From positions 31,236,901 through 31,300,900 of the forward strand of contig CM049317.1 in the NCBI GenBank assembly GCA_026874595.1: 64,000 nucleotides of DNA. The letters are read 5' to 3'. Shown here one piece after another: positions 36,240 to 46,339 of the stretch. Made by a program: the position numbers and the translations under genes. The notes beneath the pieces were generated by a model. That model was given only the letters and a program-made list of their open reading frames with translations, was not told the origin of the DNA and did not search any database. Position 1 is the stretch's first letter. Each line of letters starts with the position of its first letter. The DNA comes from Sipunculus nudus (taxonomy: Eukaryota > Annelida > Sipuncula > Golfingiida > Sipunculidae).

Positions 36240-38345
36240 TTCTTGCAATCTGTTCAGGACCTACCTGTATCCAATGATGAAGAAGTAGTTTCATGTGCGG
36301 GAATGATAGACGTATCTAGGACTTTTAAATCCATGGCCAATCCAGGTAATGGTGGCATAAGCAAGGACATTTATCTGTGTTTCTTTGGCAAATTGGGGAA
36401 AGAGCTGACAGTTGGAAAATTGACCGTTAGCCAGAGACAAAGGGTTATTACACTTATAGGAAAGAAGGGCAAATATGTTAGATATATCAATGCTTGGCAC
36501 CCTATAAGCCTGATGAATATAAATTGTAACGTATTCATTAAAATATTAGTATCTAGGTTAAGTTCTACAGAAATTACTTCATATATATCAAACTGTGTTT
36601 GTGCCAGGACGATACATAGGTGATTCATTAAAACTGATATCAGAAATCACTGAATTATGTAAAATAGAAAACAAAACTGGGATATTATTTGGAGCAGACG
36701 TTGCTACAGCATTTAATTTAGTGGATCAAAGTTTTATACTGAGTGTGCTAAGCCGCCTATGTTTTGGACCCATGTTCATCAAGTGGGTCAAAGCGTTGCA
36801 TATTAAATCCTCGACTGCGTTTTAAATAATGGATTCTCCTGTAATTATTTAACTTTGGTATGGGGCACAAAACAGAGGGACCCAATTGCTCCATATCTGT
36901 TTATCCTTGTCATGGAAGGAGTATGAAAGGTAAAAAAGGTATAACAGAAGGCAACAACGAGATTAAGCTAACGCCGTTTGCAGATGATATCATCTTTTTC
37001 TTATCAGACATACATTTATTTTAATCATTTATTTCTATATTTGAATTGTTTGAACAGTACACATCACTTAAAGAAAATTTTGATAAGTCAGAGGCAGCCT
37101 GGTTGGGTGACTTGAAGGCAAGACAAGATAAACCAATATCCTAAAAATGGGTGGACTTAACATGTTCTGCTATATGGATACTAGGAATCTTTTTCTCATA
37201 TGATACTGATATATGTTACATGTTAAACCGGATCCAAGTTTAAGTAAGTTCTTACTATGTGGTCATGCGGAACCCTTATAATTTTTGGTCGGACGGAAAT
37301 ATGTCCAACACTTGCAATGTCAAAAAATAGTTTATGTATGTAATATGTGTATTGCACTCAAATCATTTGTTGAAAATGTTAAACAATGCTTAAGGAAGTG
37401 TTATGGAATGGAAAAAGACCAGGTGTTCAATATGATGCAATTATTGGCAATTAGGAAATGGTTGGAATAAAGTTTCCAGATGTAAGAACTCGATTAAAAC
37501 ACAAAACATAATGTGGACCTAACGTTTTATTGCAGGCGGTGATGCAACATTGAAAATAATTCCTTTAAATCCAAAGGAGGGGCAATGTCAGTGTCTACAA
37601 ATGTTGACGTGAAGACGGTTCCAAGAAACATGTTATTATTGGACAAGCAAATGTCTGATTGAGTGATCTAATTATGTATCAGTGATTCCAGAGTCTCCAG
37701 GACAATTAGAATACAATCACTCTGGAACAATTCTTTCTTAAAGATAAATAGTAAGTCATTTCATTATGCTTCTCTTTATGTTCATAATATTAAAACAGTT
37801 GGAGACCTGATGAATGTAACAGGTAATCTTTATACCTGGAATGTGTTTCGAGGGGGGGGGGGGGCAGCCATATCAGTAAAAGAATTTATGCCATGGAAGT
37901 CTATTGTTGATGCAGTACCAAAGGATTAGATTGAAAGAGTAAAATCGTAGGGTACTTTGCAGTTAGAAACTGTAATGAAAGATGGAGGTGATTTTATTCA
38001 AACAATTGATGGAATATGCAACCCTTTACAATTAGACTCAAGGGCATTGTACAAGGTATTGATTAACACATATTAGTACCACCAACACAAGAAAACAACT
38101 GGGTTAAAACAACAAATATATTTCCAGAACACTTGAAAACAATTTATATTTTAATACACCAAACTTCCTTGGATATGTACAGCAAAAAGTTTCAGTTCAA
38201 AGTGATACATAATTATTTACCAGTTAACTATTGGTTACATAAATGGATATCGTCTGATACTCCACGCTGTAAGTATTGTCATACTGAATATGAGACTATT
38301 ACACATCTCTTTTTATTAATAATTTTTCTCAAAGAACTTATATTT
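36240..38345 (+). pseudogene. Tx1-like reverse transcriptase remnant
   Basis: Reads LGKELTVGKLTVSQRQRVIT, LIGKKGKYVRYINAWHPISL, then, shifted, FVPGRYIGDSLKLISEITEL and LFGADVATAFNLVDQ, where the first catalytic Asp block (normally F.DF.KAFD) has Asn in place of the second Asp. QRDPIAPYLF lies near 36880 and FADDIIFF near 36976. The far C-terminus at about 38133-38330 has FQFKVIHNYLPVNYWLHKW and a CKYC...TITHLF zinc-knuckle-like pair. The frame changes at least five times. Confidence 0.7.
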
Positions 38346-38700
38346 TAAAATACAATCGTGGTTAGACTTCTACCAGAGACACAAATTGTTTAAACAATCA
38401 AATATATTGACGTATAAGCCCGGCAGGCTTACCTGTTCAAATAGTTGCTGTGTTGAGGATCATGGTGTTGCCACTACCCCATGGTGAGTTTGTCGAGTCG
38501 AGTCCACTTGGTGTGAGTGTAGTATATATGCCTTTATATCATATTATGTGTATTTTTGTGGTACATGTATATGTGTATTTTTTGTCAAATGTGTATTCAA
38601 TTGAAATGTTAACTGGACCCAAGATCGTACTAATGATTAGCATACTGTGCTAAATTGACATCCTTGCAAAATATCTTTTTAATAAATAATAAAATTTAAC

Positions 38701-38965
38701 ACAAAAATAAACCCCTTTCCACTGTTATGGTCCAATATTGCACGTGTACCCCGACTAATCCCATTGTGCCCCCGAGCACAATAGGACTTGTGTAAGTCAT
38801 TTACTTGCCCTCCATTATACGCTTAAAGCATAATCTCGTAATTTCGTAAAGTCTCGGCTCTTCAAACCATGCCGTTAGCTTCATTCTAACAATATTCACC
38901 TGAGGATCGGGCCGCATCCCATGAAACAGTCTGTAGTGAATTTACAGTGTTGGTTTTCTTCATCG

Positions 38966-39015
<50 letters not shown>

Positions 39016-40185
39016 TACATATATACATATACATACATATATATTGACTGACCTCAGTATATGTTACAATCGCATAATTACATGTTAACAACACGTTCTG
39101 TGTGTATGTGTTGTGCCTTTGTAAATATCATGTGAATTGTCTTATTATCCTTGTTGAATTACTTTCTCGTGAGAAAAAGAAACATATGAATACTATGTCT
39201 TCTACATTGTCCTATATTGTCATAATATATCTAAAATGCACTTAATTACATTAAAACCAAACCTTGATTGAAAGCTCTAACAATCTCAGTGTCAATCATT
39301 CAGACAGGTAATTACTAACTTTTGATATACCGTGACTTTTAAAAGTCCTTAATATTTACTGTCGCTCTGATTTTGTTTGTCTGTAAACGTCTGGGGAGTA
39401 AGTTAACCTATGCTGCTTTCAAAAAGACCCTCTACAGGATAACCCAATCCGCCGCACATAAGTTTCCGACACTTAAATCCAATTCTCCCCACAGAATATT
39501 TATCTATGAATGCCATGCTTTTAATGCAGAAATCAACCTTTTCACCCAGCGTATTCATTCCAAATATATAACTAATAAAATATATGAATGTCCCAGGAAT
39601 GGTACATTACAAAACTTAAGACGATGGAGCTAATACAGAGAATACATCGACATTATTCATTCCAAATATATAACTAAAATGAGTCTGTTTGTGTTAATTT
39701 ACGAATTTCTTGGAACTGCCTTGGAATATAATTGTTTAGCAATTTGCCGTTTCGTTTAAAAAATATGAAAAATTCCCTTTTTGTCTTACTAATTAATTAA
39801 TCTTCATTTGTACAAAGAAGTACAGTACATTAAATGTAATGAATAGAAATATGAAATAAATGAAAGATATACAGAAAGAAGTAAAGAAAAATAAAATTTC
39901 AGTCTATACCTATTTCAAAATCGGTCGATAATAGACGGTCCCGAGGGCGACCGGAGCAAGCAAACTAATTCCGCCCCGGTTTGTACTCAGGTACTGCTGG
40001 ACATAAAGCACAGAATTTAAGAAAGTTTGGTGAGCGTATTTAAGTATGCCTATATTTTGTGTACAAGAATAACTGGACAGTAAATCTGAGTTGTCAGTGC
40101 GCTGACGGACTTCCACATTCAGATATACCTGTTGCTGTCACGGTTCCATGAACGCATACACCCAAAGAAACTGTTCAGGTAATGC
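38701..40185. other. Non-coding, with a TA microsatellite
   Basis: Apart from the microsatellite, a plus frame at 39373-39633 (86 codons) is open but unrecognised. A 22-24-bp phrase around ATTCATTCCAAATATATAAC is present twice (about 39555 and 39656). Confidence 0.4.
38966..39048. repeat. (TA)n/(ATAC)n microsatellite
   Basis: A TA run of about 40 bp followed by mixed ATATAC/ATACATAT units. Confidence 0.9.
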
Positions 40186-40233
40186 ATTCGTGGCGCTGGT
40201 CAACACGGGGGACCGTCTCAAAACACAGACATC

Positions 40234-41530
40234 ATGCCTCAGTATACATGTTTCCAATGCAAAAAGAAGAAAAAGTCAGTTGCAACACGTTTAGATGACT
40301 CTATGTACTGTCTTGAATGTGCAGCAACAAAATGGCCTAGTGTGTATGGGTCAAAGACTGGATATACATCGAGTGATACTCAGGAAACAGCGACTGGAGT
40401 CGATCATCATGATCTAGTAGGTGACCCAAACTAGAAACAAACAGAGAGGGATATCGGTGATCAAGACACTGGCTGCTGCTCAGTAAAATCAGCATCTCGT
40501 CTTATTATAGATAATGACTTGTTAACCTATGTCTAATTCTATATTCATAGATGTACCGTGGAGAATCTTAAAAAGACCATATTAAGGTTCTATACACCAG
40601 AGGTCATCAGTACATCTAAACAGATTCTCTGGGATGCTGCAAAGGAATTCACGTCCCTTGGCCGTAGACATTACAGGCAGAACTCAGTAGCAAGGTCTGC
40701 ACAAGGAGCTGACGTTGTTGACATTATAACAGCCTTTCGAAAGGTGGATAGACTGCAGTCGTTTCCAGTAACATTTGTACTCTGGGATTTGGAAAATATA
40801 CCAAAATATGCACCTGAAGAAATCGAACCTGGTGCTTCGACAGGGCAAATATCTCAACAAAATCAGAGAATCTCGGCAATTGAAAACAAACTAGATAACA
40901 CAGAAACAATAAGGGCACTGCAGCTAGCCGTGAATGAAGTTATTCAGGAGCTTAGAAAAGCGCCAACTGACGGGCCACGTGAAAATAACAAGGAACTTTA
41001 TTCTGATACTGTGAAAAGCAGCAAAGCAGGAAACGTAATTCCACCGATTGAGCATATCTGTGTACAAAACGAAGATAAAGGTTACGGTCGTGAGAGAGTT
41101 GGTATTGAGTCAGAAACCTGCTCCCCATTGAGAAAAACTTCAATGTCATTAGTCCCACCAACAGTCATACAGACAAACTTAAATCCATAGAGGTTGATGA
41201 TTTCAAGATACAGCCACACCAAAGACGCAGGATACGAAAACAACCTTCTGTCACGGGAAACAGAGTTGATAATAAAATAAAAAGTGGCCTAAAACACACG
41301 GATATATATGTATATCACATCCACTGTGATGTGCCCGAATAAGATCTCATTGATTTCATTCAGGATGGAGGGGTACCAGTTTCCGCCATCTGCAGGGTTT
41401 CTCATGATGAAGCGAGGATGCAGTCCTTCCGAATAACCATTAACTCAACAGATCTGGAAAAAAGTGATGAAGGAATCATTTTAGCCAGAAGGAATATGTT
41501 GCAGAAGATATTTCAACCGTTTCAGTGGTA
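40234..41530 (+). pseudogene. LINE ORF1 with zinc-ribbon-like head
   Basis: 40234-40434 (ATG start) carries CFQCKKKKK...MYCLECAATKW, two CxxC pairs 21 residues apart as in a small zinc ribbon or half PHD finger. After a stop, 40558-41190 reads NLKKTILRFYTPEVISTSKQ, LWDAAKEF, RRHYRQNS, a DIITAFRKVDRL block and a probable coiled coil (QISQQNQRISAIENKLDN). A third segment to about 41530 includes DIYVYHIHCDVPE, FIQDGGVPVSAICRV and FRITINSTDLE, resembling an RRM-like nucleic-acid-binding unit. This domain order is common in ORF1 of mollusc and cnidarian LINEs. Two or more stops split it. Confidence 0.6.
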
Positions 41531-41588
41531 AACAAAATGTCAGTAATGCAAATAATACAACTAACATTTTCATGACTCTTTTAACCGT

Positions 41589-44300
41589 TTGCTCTTACAA
41601 TGTAACAGAATAAAGCGAACCACTAGTCAAGACTTCATAAAGTACCAGTTAGAGAAATATACCATTGATATTCTGTTCCTCCAGGAAACCTGGCTCCTCG
41701 AGATGCAGTTGGATCTACTTGGGGACCTGAGTCAGGATTTCATGTTTACCGCAAAATTAGGGGTTGACAGTCAGTTGGACGTGTTGGTAGGCCGCCCTTA
41801 TGGAGGAGTAGCAATAATGTGGAGAAAGCATTTATCTCATAGAGTTACTCCTGTAGAAACTGGTCATAAGAGATTATGCGCTGTTCAAGTTACTGATTCA
41901 GACAAGAAATTCCTCATGATATCCTGTTATTTTCCGTGTGACACAAGGACACACAGTGTGGACGCAGAAATTTTAGAGTGTGTAAATGCAATCAAGACGT
42001 TCATGCTAGAAAATACGTATGATGCATTTATAATAGGGGGAGACCTTAATATTGTCATAGACAGACTGAGCGGTAACTTAAATAATTGCTGAGAACAATG
42101 ACTTAGTGTTTGCATGGGACCTCCGACACACGGTGGCCGAGAATACATATGAGAGCTATGGTGGCTCAGCGAGCTCCATTATTGACCATTTCTTAGTTTC
42201 TAGTTCTCTAACGGACCACATTGATCATGGATGCGTCGTGCATGAAATAACAAATTTGTCTGATCATAATCCTATTATTTTAAAATGGAAAATGATGGAT
42301 GAAAGATACACGCACAGTGATGACAGGCATTATCATTGCAAGATAAGCTGGAGTCATGCCAAGGATATTTATATGACAAAATATAAAAACATAGTGAATA
42401 CCGAATGAATGAGATCTGTGTACCTGTTTTGCTGTATATTGTAGGGATACAATGTGTCATTCAAATGTTCATAGACAATACTTGGAAAAGTTTTATAATG
42501 ATATCTGTAATATACTAATTCATTCGGCAGAAGCAAGCATCCCTAAGTGCCAGCCTTAACGTCACTGTAAACCATACTGGGATAGATATGCACAAAACGA
42601 CAAAAATACGGCCCTCCTTTGGCATCCTCTCTGGTTGGAGAATCGCCGTCCAAGTGAAGGCGTGGTCGCCGACATCAGGAAACGTACACGCGCGAACTTT
42701 CATAAATCAATACGAAAGCTGATAAAACATGAGGAAAATCTTCGTTACAAACGGATGGTTGATAAGATATCGGAAAACAAATCCCGTCACCTATGGACAG
42801 AGGTAAATAAACTGATAATAAGAGCTCGCTCAGAGGCCAATGTGATTGACAATGCAAACACGGCCTATGACATTGCAGACGTCTTTAAAAATAAATTTGA
42901 GACAATTTATTACTGTAACCCCACAGATAAATCCGAACTTGATGCTATTAAAATGGAGATCATTCGAAGAATAAGGTTTGGTATATGCGATTCATCCGCT
43001 ATCATTACGGCGAAAATGGTACAGGAAGCTATTGACATGCTGAATATATGGCAAATCGGATGGCGATGTCGGCATGGACATCGATAAAATCAAACATTCT
43101 CCTCTAGTTTGCGCAGTAATGTTATCTTTATTATTTTCAGGATTGCTTACGCATGGTCAAATGCCAGTGAATATGTTAAAGTCTACTATTGTGCCGATTC
43201 CCAAAAATAAAAATTGTAATCAGTGTTCAAGTAACAATTATACAGGAATATCGCTTTGCAGTGCAATAACAAAACTATTTGAAATGATAATCTATAATAG
43301 GTTTCATGACTATATGAAAACGAGTGATCTGCAGTTCGTCTTTAAAGCAGGGCATTCAACGACTATGTGTGCAACTGTTTTGAAGGAAGTGGCTATGTAT
43401 TACAACTCTAGGGGTAGCGACGTTTACTGTTGTATGGTGGATGCCACAAAGGCGTTTGATCGATTGCAGTTTGGTAAACTGTTCAAAGTTATTTTGAAAA
43501 GAGAATTTCCTTCTTGTGTCATTAGAATTTTGTATGAAATGTGTACCAAACAGAGCATAACAGTGAAGTGGAAGAATTGCCATTCGGTCAGTTTTTCAGC
43601 AACAAACGGAGTGAGACAGGGAGGAGTGGTAAGCCCATTTTTATTTAATATGTATCTGGATGTTCTTGTCAATGATCTTAAAAAAAGATGGAACAGGTTG
43701 CCATATTGGACACTTATTTTCTGGATGCCTGGCCTATGCCGACGATATCACGTTATTGAGCCTTTCGGTTAATGGTGTACAGTGCATGCTAGACAGGTGT
43801 GAATTATTTGGAGGAAATAGCGTCAAATACAATGCTACAAAGACTGTTTGTATGAAATTTACGGGTAGGTCTAGGCGCCATGATAACACTCAGCGTGAAC
43901 CTGACCTCACAGTGTGCGGAACAAAGCTCGAATGGCAAAATAGTGTAAGCTACTGGGGATAGTGATCAGTGGCGAGATAGACGACAAGCTTGATATTGAG
44001 ACCAAAAGTTGTGCACTTCTATAGAAGAGTAAATGCCTTATGCGCCAATTTTGGAAAACTCCCAAGTAAAATATTATGAACGTTATTTAATTCTTACTGC
44101 ACCTCGTTTTACGGGTCTCAGTGCTGGGATCTAAATTGTAAAGCCATTGACCAGATTTCAGTAGCGTACAATAAGGGACTGAGGAGGATATGGCAGCTAC
44201 TGAGGACTACTTATAGATATGTGTTGTACGGTATAAGAAAGAAGCCAGATCTAAGAACTCAGTTAGAGAATCGCTTTATTAATATGTTAAGAAACATGTT
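41589..44300 (+). pseudogene. LINE ORF2: endonuclease + reverse transcriptase
   Basis: Endonuclease: DILFLQETWL (catalytic Glu), FIIGGDLNIVID, SASSIIDHFLVSSSL and NLSDHNPI; a shift near 42090 separates the halves. Linker at 42635-43087, then RT at 43074-43772: STIVPIPKNKNCNQC, CCMVDATKAFDRL, NGVRQGGVVSPFLFNMYLDV. After a shift near 43690, HLFSGCLAYADDITLLS keeps the YADD box. A C-terminal region with CNICSID...IKH follows to about 44450. Active-site residues are largely kept while the frame is broken about five times, pointing to moderate age. Confidence 0.75.
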
Positions 44301-44751
44301 GAAATCCAATAACAAGTTATTGAAGTTTGCATCTACTCGTGCACTTTTCAAGTAGTATTGGTAAAAATTGTGCATATCTAATGGACAGATATAAGGTTAG
44401 AAAATGTAATATATGTAGCATAGATAATAGAAATATAAAACATATACTGACAACTACACAGAGGTGCATCGTTGGCGTCGTTCATGAAGCGATTTCCGTG
44501 CGCGATGGCTTCCTTGATATACAGACACTAGACTAAGCTATGATAACAGCTCTAATTGAAGAGCTGTCGACTGTAAATTAATTTTACGGCTGTTCAATAG
44601 CCTTTGCACTGTTTTTCCCCCGTTATATATTCACTTTATTGCACATTACTTATGTCTGTACATGTAAATGTACGAAATAAATATTATATAACTCAATTAG
44701 CGTTTTAACCTCATCGGAGGTACATATTCCATCTTTGCATTCTAAATATTC

Positions 44752-45057
44752 TTACAGTAAATCTAAATTAATGGATGTCGTGACCATCATCAACTGTCTC
44801 TTAAGTATTTTTATATTTATAATGTCCCGTTGCATTCCATGGTTGTGCATCTGACTTTCCAGATATCGTATGTTGCCTCCAAATACACCAATTGAAGTAT
44901 AATGAGCTCTCTTTTTAAAAAAAATTAAAAAGTCATGTGCGACATCCTTAATGTTCAGAAATAAATTTATAAAGCGTGAGCTGATAATATTTATCAGAGC
45001 CGAAGAGCCCACCAATACATATACAATATTCTTGTGCGAGTTATATGTTAGTGCCAT
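44752..45057 (-). CDS. Unassigned 101-codon open frame
   Basis: An ATG-initiated minus-strand frame lying between two LINEs. It contains a hydrophobic stretch near residues 13-35 and a segment AHDFLIFFKKRAHYTSIGVF. No domain is recognised, no splice sites were matched, and chance cannot be excluded in AT-rich DNA. Confidence 0.2.
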   Translation of the reverse strand: MALTYNSHKNIVYVLVGSSALINIISSRFINLFLNIKDVAHDFLIFFKKRAHYTSIGVFGGNIRYLESQMHNHGMQRDIINIKILKRQLMMVTTSINLDLL

Positions 45058-45277
45058 AGGTGACGCAGAACCTTATAATATTATGATGTACTTAATCGAT
45101 CAATTGACTTTTACATGCTTTTAAAACTATTGACTTATATTGAATGGCTCCATCTAGCGGTGAGGTGACTTGACGTGGTCTTCTTCGCTCTGACGAAAAA
45201 AAATTATTTTTCTCTAGAAAGTAAGCATCACCTACACTCAACCTGCAACTGAAAGATACTTTGTATAATAAGGACTT

Positions 45278-46339
45278 ATGGGTGTGAGTTTGGAGGCATA
45301 CCGAGCCCGCATAGGCTTGTATGGGCCTGGACCATGCAGGAAGCCACGATGGAGGGTCCCGGTGCTGTTACTACTCAACTATGGCACGAAGGTACGTGGG
45401 TGTGTGAAACTGGCTTTCATTATCGCCCTCCTCCTCGTTTGTTGTGGAGATGTGGAGGTAAACCCCGGCCCACCACCGACCGGTCCCAAGGCTAAGCAGA
45501 CTGATGTAACCACCCCAGCCCAGCAGAGGACCCTACGACCAACACAGGCCAGGTTGAACAGGTCAGAGAGTGGGGACCTTAGTTTGGTCATGAACAAAGG
45601 GGAAGGACAGCAGGGTGCGACAGCTAAGCCGGTTCCGGATGAGGCAGGACGTTCCACTCCCTCCAGCAGAGATACCACCAGTCCCCAGGCCCGACCGATG
45701 GAGCAGCATGACTTGGAAACACCAGAGGGACTAAAACGGCAAGTTATGTATTTAACAAGCCACCTCTCGACCCTTGAACAGGAACTGAACAATGTTAATG
45801 ACAGATTATCTAAGGCAGAGGCAGAGAATACAGAACTACGCAATAAATGTGATAAATTGGAAAATCAGTCTAGGCGGAACAACTTGTTGTTCCATGGTAT
45901 CCCAGAAAGTAATGGACGGGAAAGCTGGGAAGAATGTGAACAGAAAGCAAAATCAGTAATGAAGGACAAAATGGGAATGAATTCAGAAACTGTAGATAAT
46001 GAAATTAGTATCGAAAGAGCACACCGGTTACCTGTTAAGTCTAGAGATGGAAAGCCAAGACCTGTAATTGTAAAATTTGTGTACTATAAACAGAAAGAAA
46101 GTGTCATGAAACAGGCTAGACAAACATTGAAAGATTCAGATTTCAGAGTATCGCATGATTTTAGTGAACATGTCAGGCTTGCAAGGCGTAATCTTATCCC
46201 CTTTATGGTAAAGGCTAGAGAAGATAACAAAGAAGCTTTCCTATCTTTTGATAAACTTTCTATTGAAGGACAAATGTTCAAATGGGATTTTGATTCAAAT
46301 TCAAAAGTGATGGTAGGGAAAACTAAGAACGCTAAATAA
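45278..46339 (+). CDS. LINE ORF1p with 2A leader, coiled coil and RNA-binding core
   Basis: 353 codons from ATG. Residues 1-42 are basic with a hydrophobic patch (VPVLLLLNY). Residues 44-56 (KLAFIIALLLVCC) form a strong hydrophobic run directly before the 2A motif at 58-65. Residues 66-150 are Pro/Ser/Thr/Gln-rich and probably disordered. Residues about 155-198 form a heptad coiled coil (YLTSHLSTLEQELNNVNDRL... ending CDKLENQSRRNN). The remainder (LLFHGIPE, ISIERAHRLP, RPVIVKFVYYKQKE, VSHDFSEHVRLARR) matches the RRM plus C-terminal layout of L1-type ORF1 proteins, which trimerise and chaperone element RNA. Translation should release the leader at Gly64/Pro65. The frame is intact and ends with TAA at 46337. 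Confidence 0.85.
   Translation: MGVSLEAYRARIGLYGPGPCRKPRWRVPVLLLLNYGTKVRGCVKLAFIIALLLVCCGDVEVNPGPPPTGPKAKQTDVTTPAQQRTLRPTQARLNRSESGDLSLVMNKGEGQQGATAKPVPDEAGRSTPSSRDTTSPQARPMEQHDLETPEGLKRQVMYLTSHLSTLEQELNNVNDRLSKAEAENTELRNKCDKLENQSRRNNLLFHGIPESNGRESWEECEQKAKSVMKDKMGMNSETVDNEISIERAHRLPVKSRDGKPRPVIVKFVYYKQKESVMKQARQTLKDSDFRVSHDFSEHVRLARRNLIPFMVKAREDNKEAFLSFDKLSIEGQMFKWDFDSNSKVMVGKTKNAK
45449..45472 (+). other. 2A ribosome-skipping motif
   Basis: Encodes DVEVNPGP (ORF1 residues 58-65), matching the D-x-E-x-N-P-G-P consensus, preceded by CCG and a leucine-rich hydrophobic stretch. Known 2A sequences cause the ribosome to skip the Gly-Pro bond. In some echinoderm non-LTR elements the upstream leader doubles as a signal sequence when skipping fails. 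Whether that occurs here is inference from the hydrophobic run. Confidence 0.85.

Larger units (their letters stand above)
34880..38700 (+). mobile_element. Tx1-like (L1 group) LINE, internally deleted
   Basis: An ORF1 remnant and a reverse transcriptase remnant lie in order, but only about 550 bp separates them, so the apurinic-type endonuclease is missing. The 3' region ends in AATAAATAATAAAATTTAAC near 38700. The RT wording (PGRYIGDSLKLI, KRDPI-like QRDPIAPYLFIL, FADDIIFF) resembles Tx1-clade elements of aquatic animals more than CR1 types. Stops and shifts are frequent. A G-run of about 14 nt at 37853 lies inside it. Confidence 0.65.
40190..44690 (+). mobile_element. Near full-length frameshifted LINE (jockey/I-like group, clade unassigned)
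   Basis: ORF1 with a short zinc-ribbon-like head, then an endonuclease, reverse transcriptase and tail lie in the correct order over 4.5 kb. The 3' UTR contains an AGCTC...GAGCT hairpin near 44552 and AATAAA near 44678. It is distinct from the 2A LINE that follows some 0.5 kb later in the same orientation. No target duplication was identified. Confidence 0.7.

Noticed and set aside
45379-45843. 154-codon minus-strand open frame
   Set aside because: Antisense to LINE ORF1, whose motifs and codon structure are clear on the plus strand.
45278-46339. An RNA-virus-derived sequence, because of the 2A motif
   Set aside because: ORF1 domains, the downstream endonuclease-RT and the 3' tail identify a LINE; 2A motifs are known in non-LTR elements.
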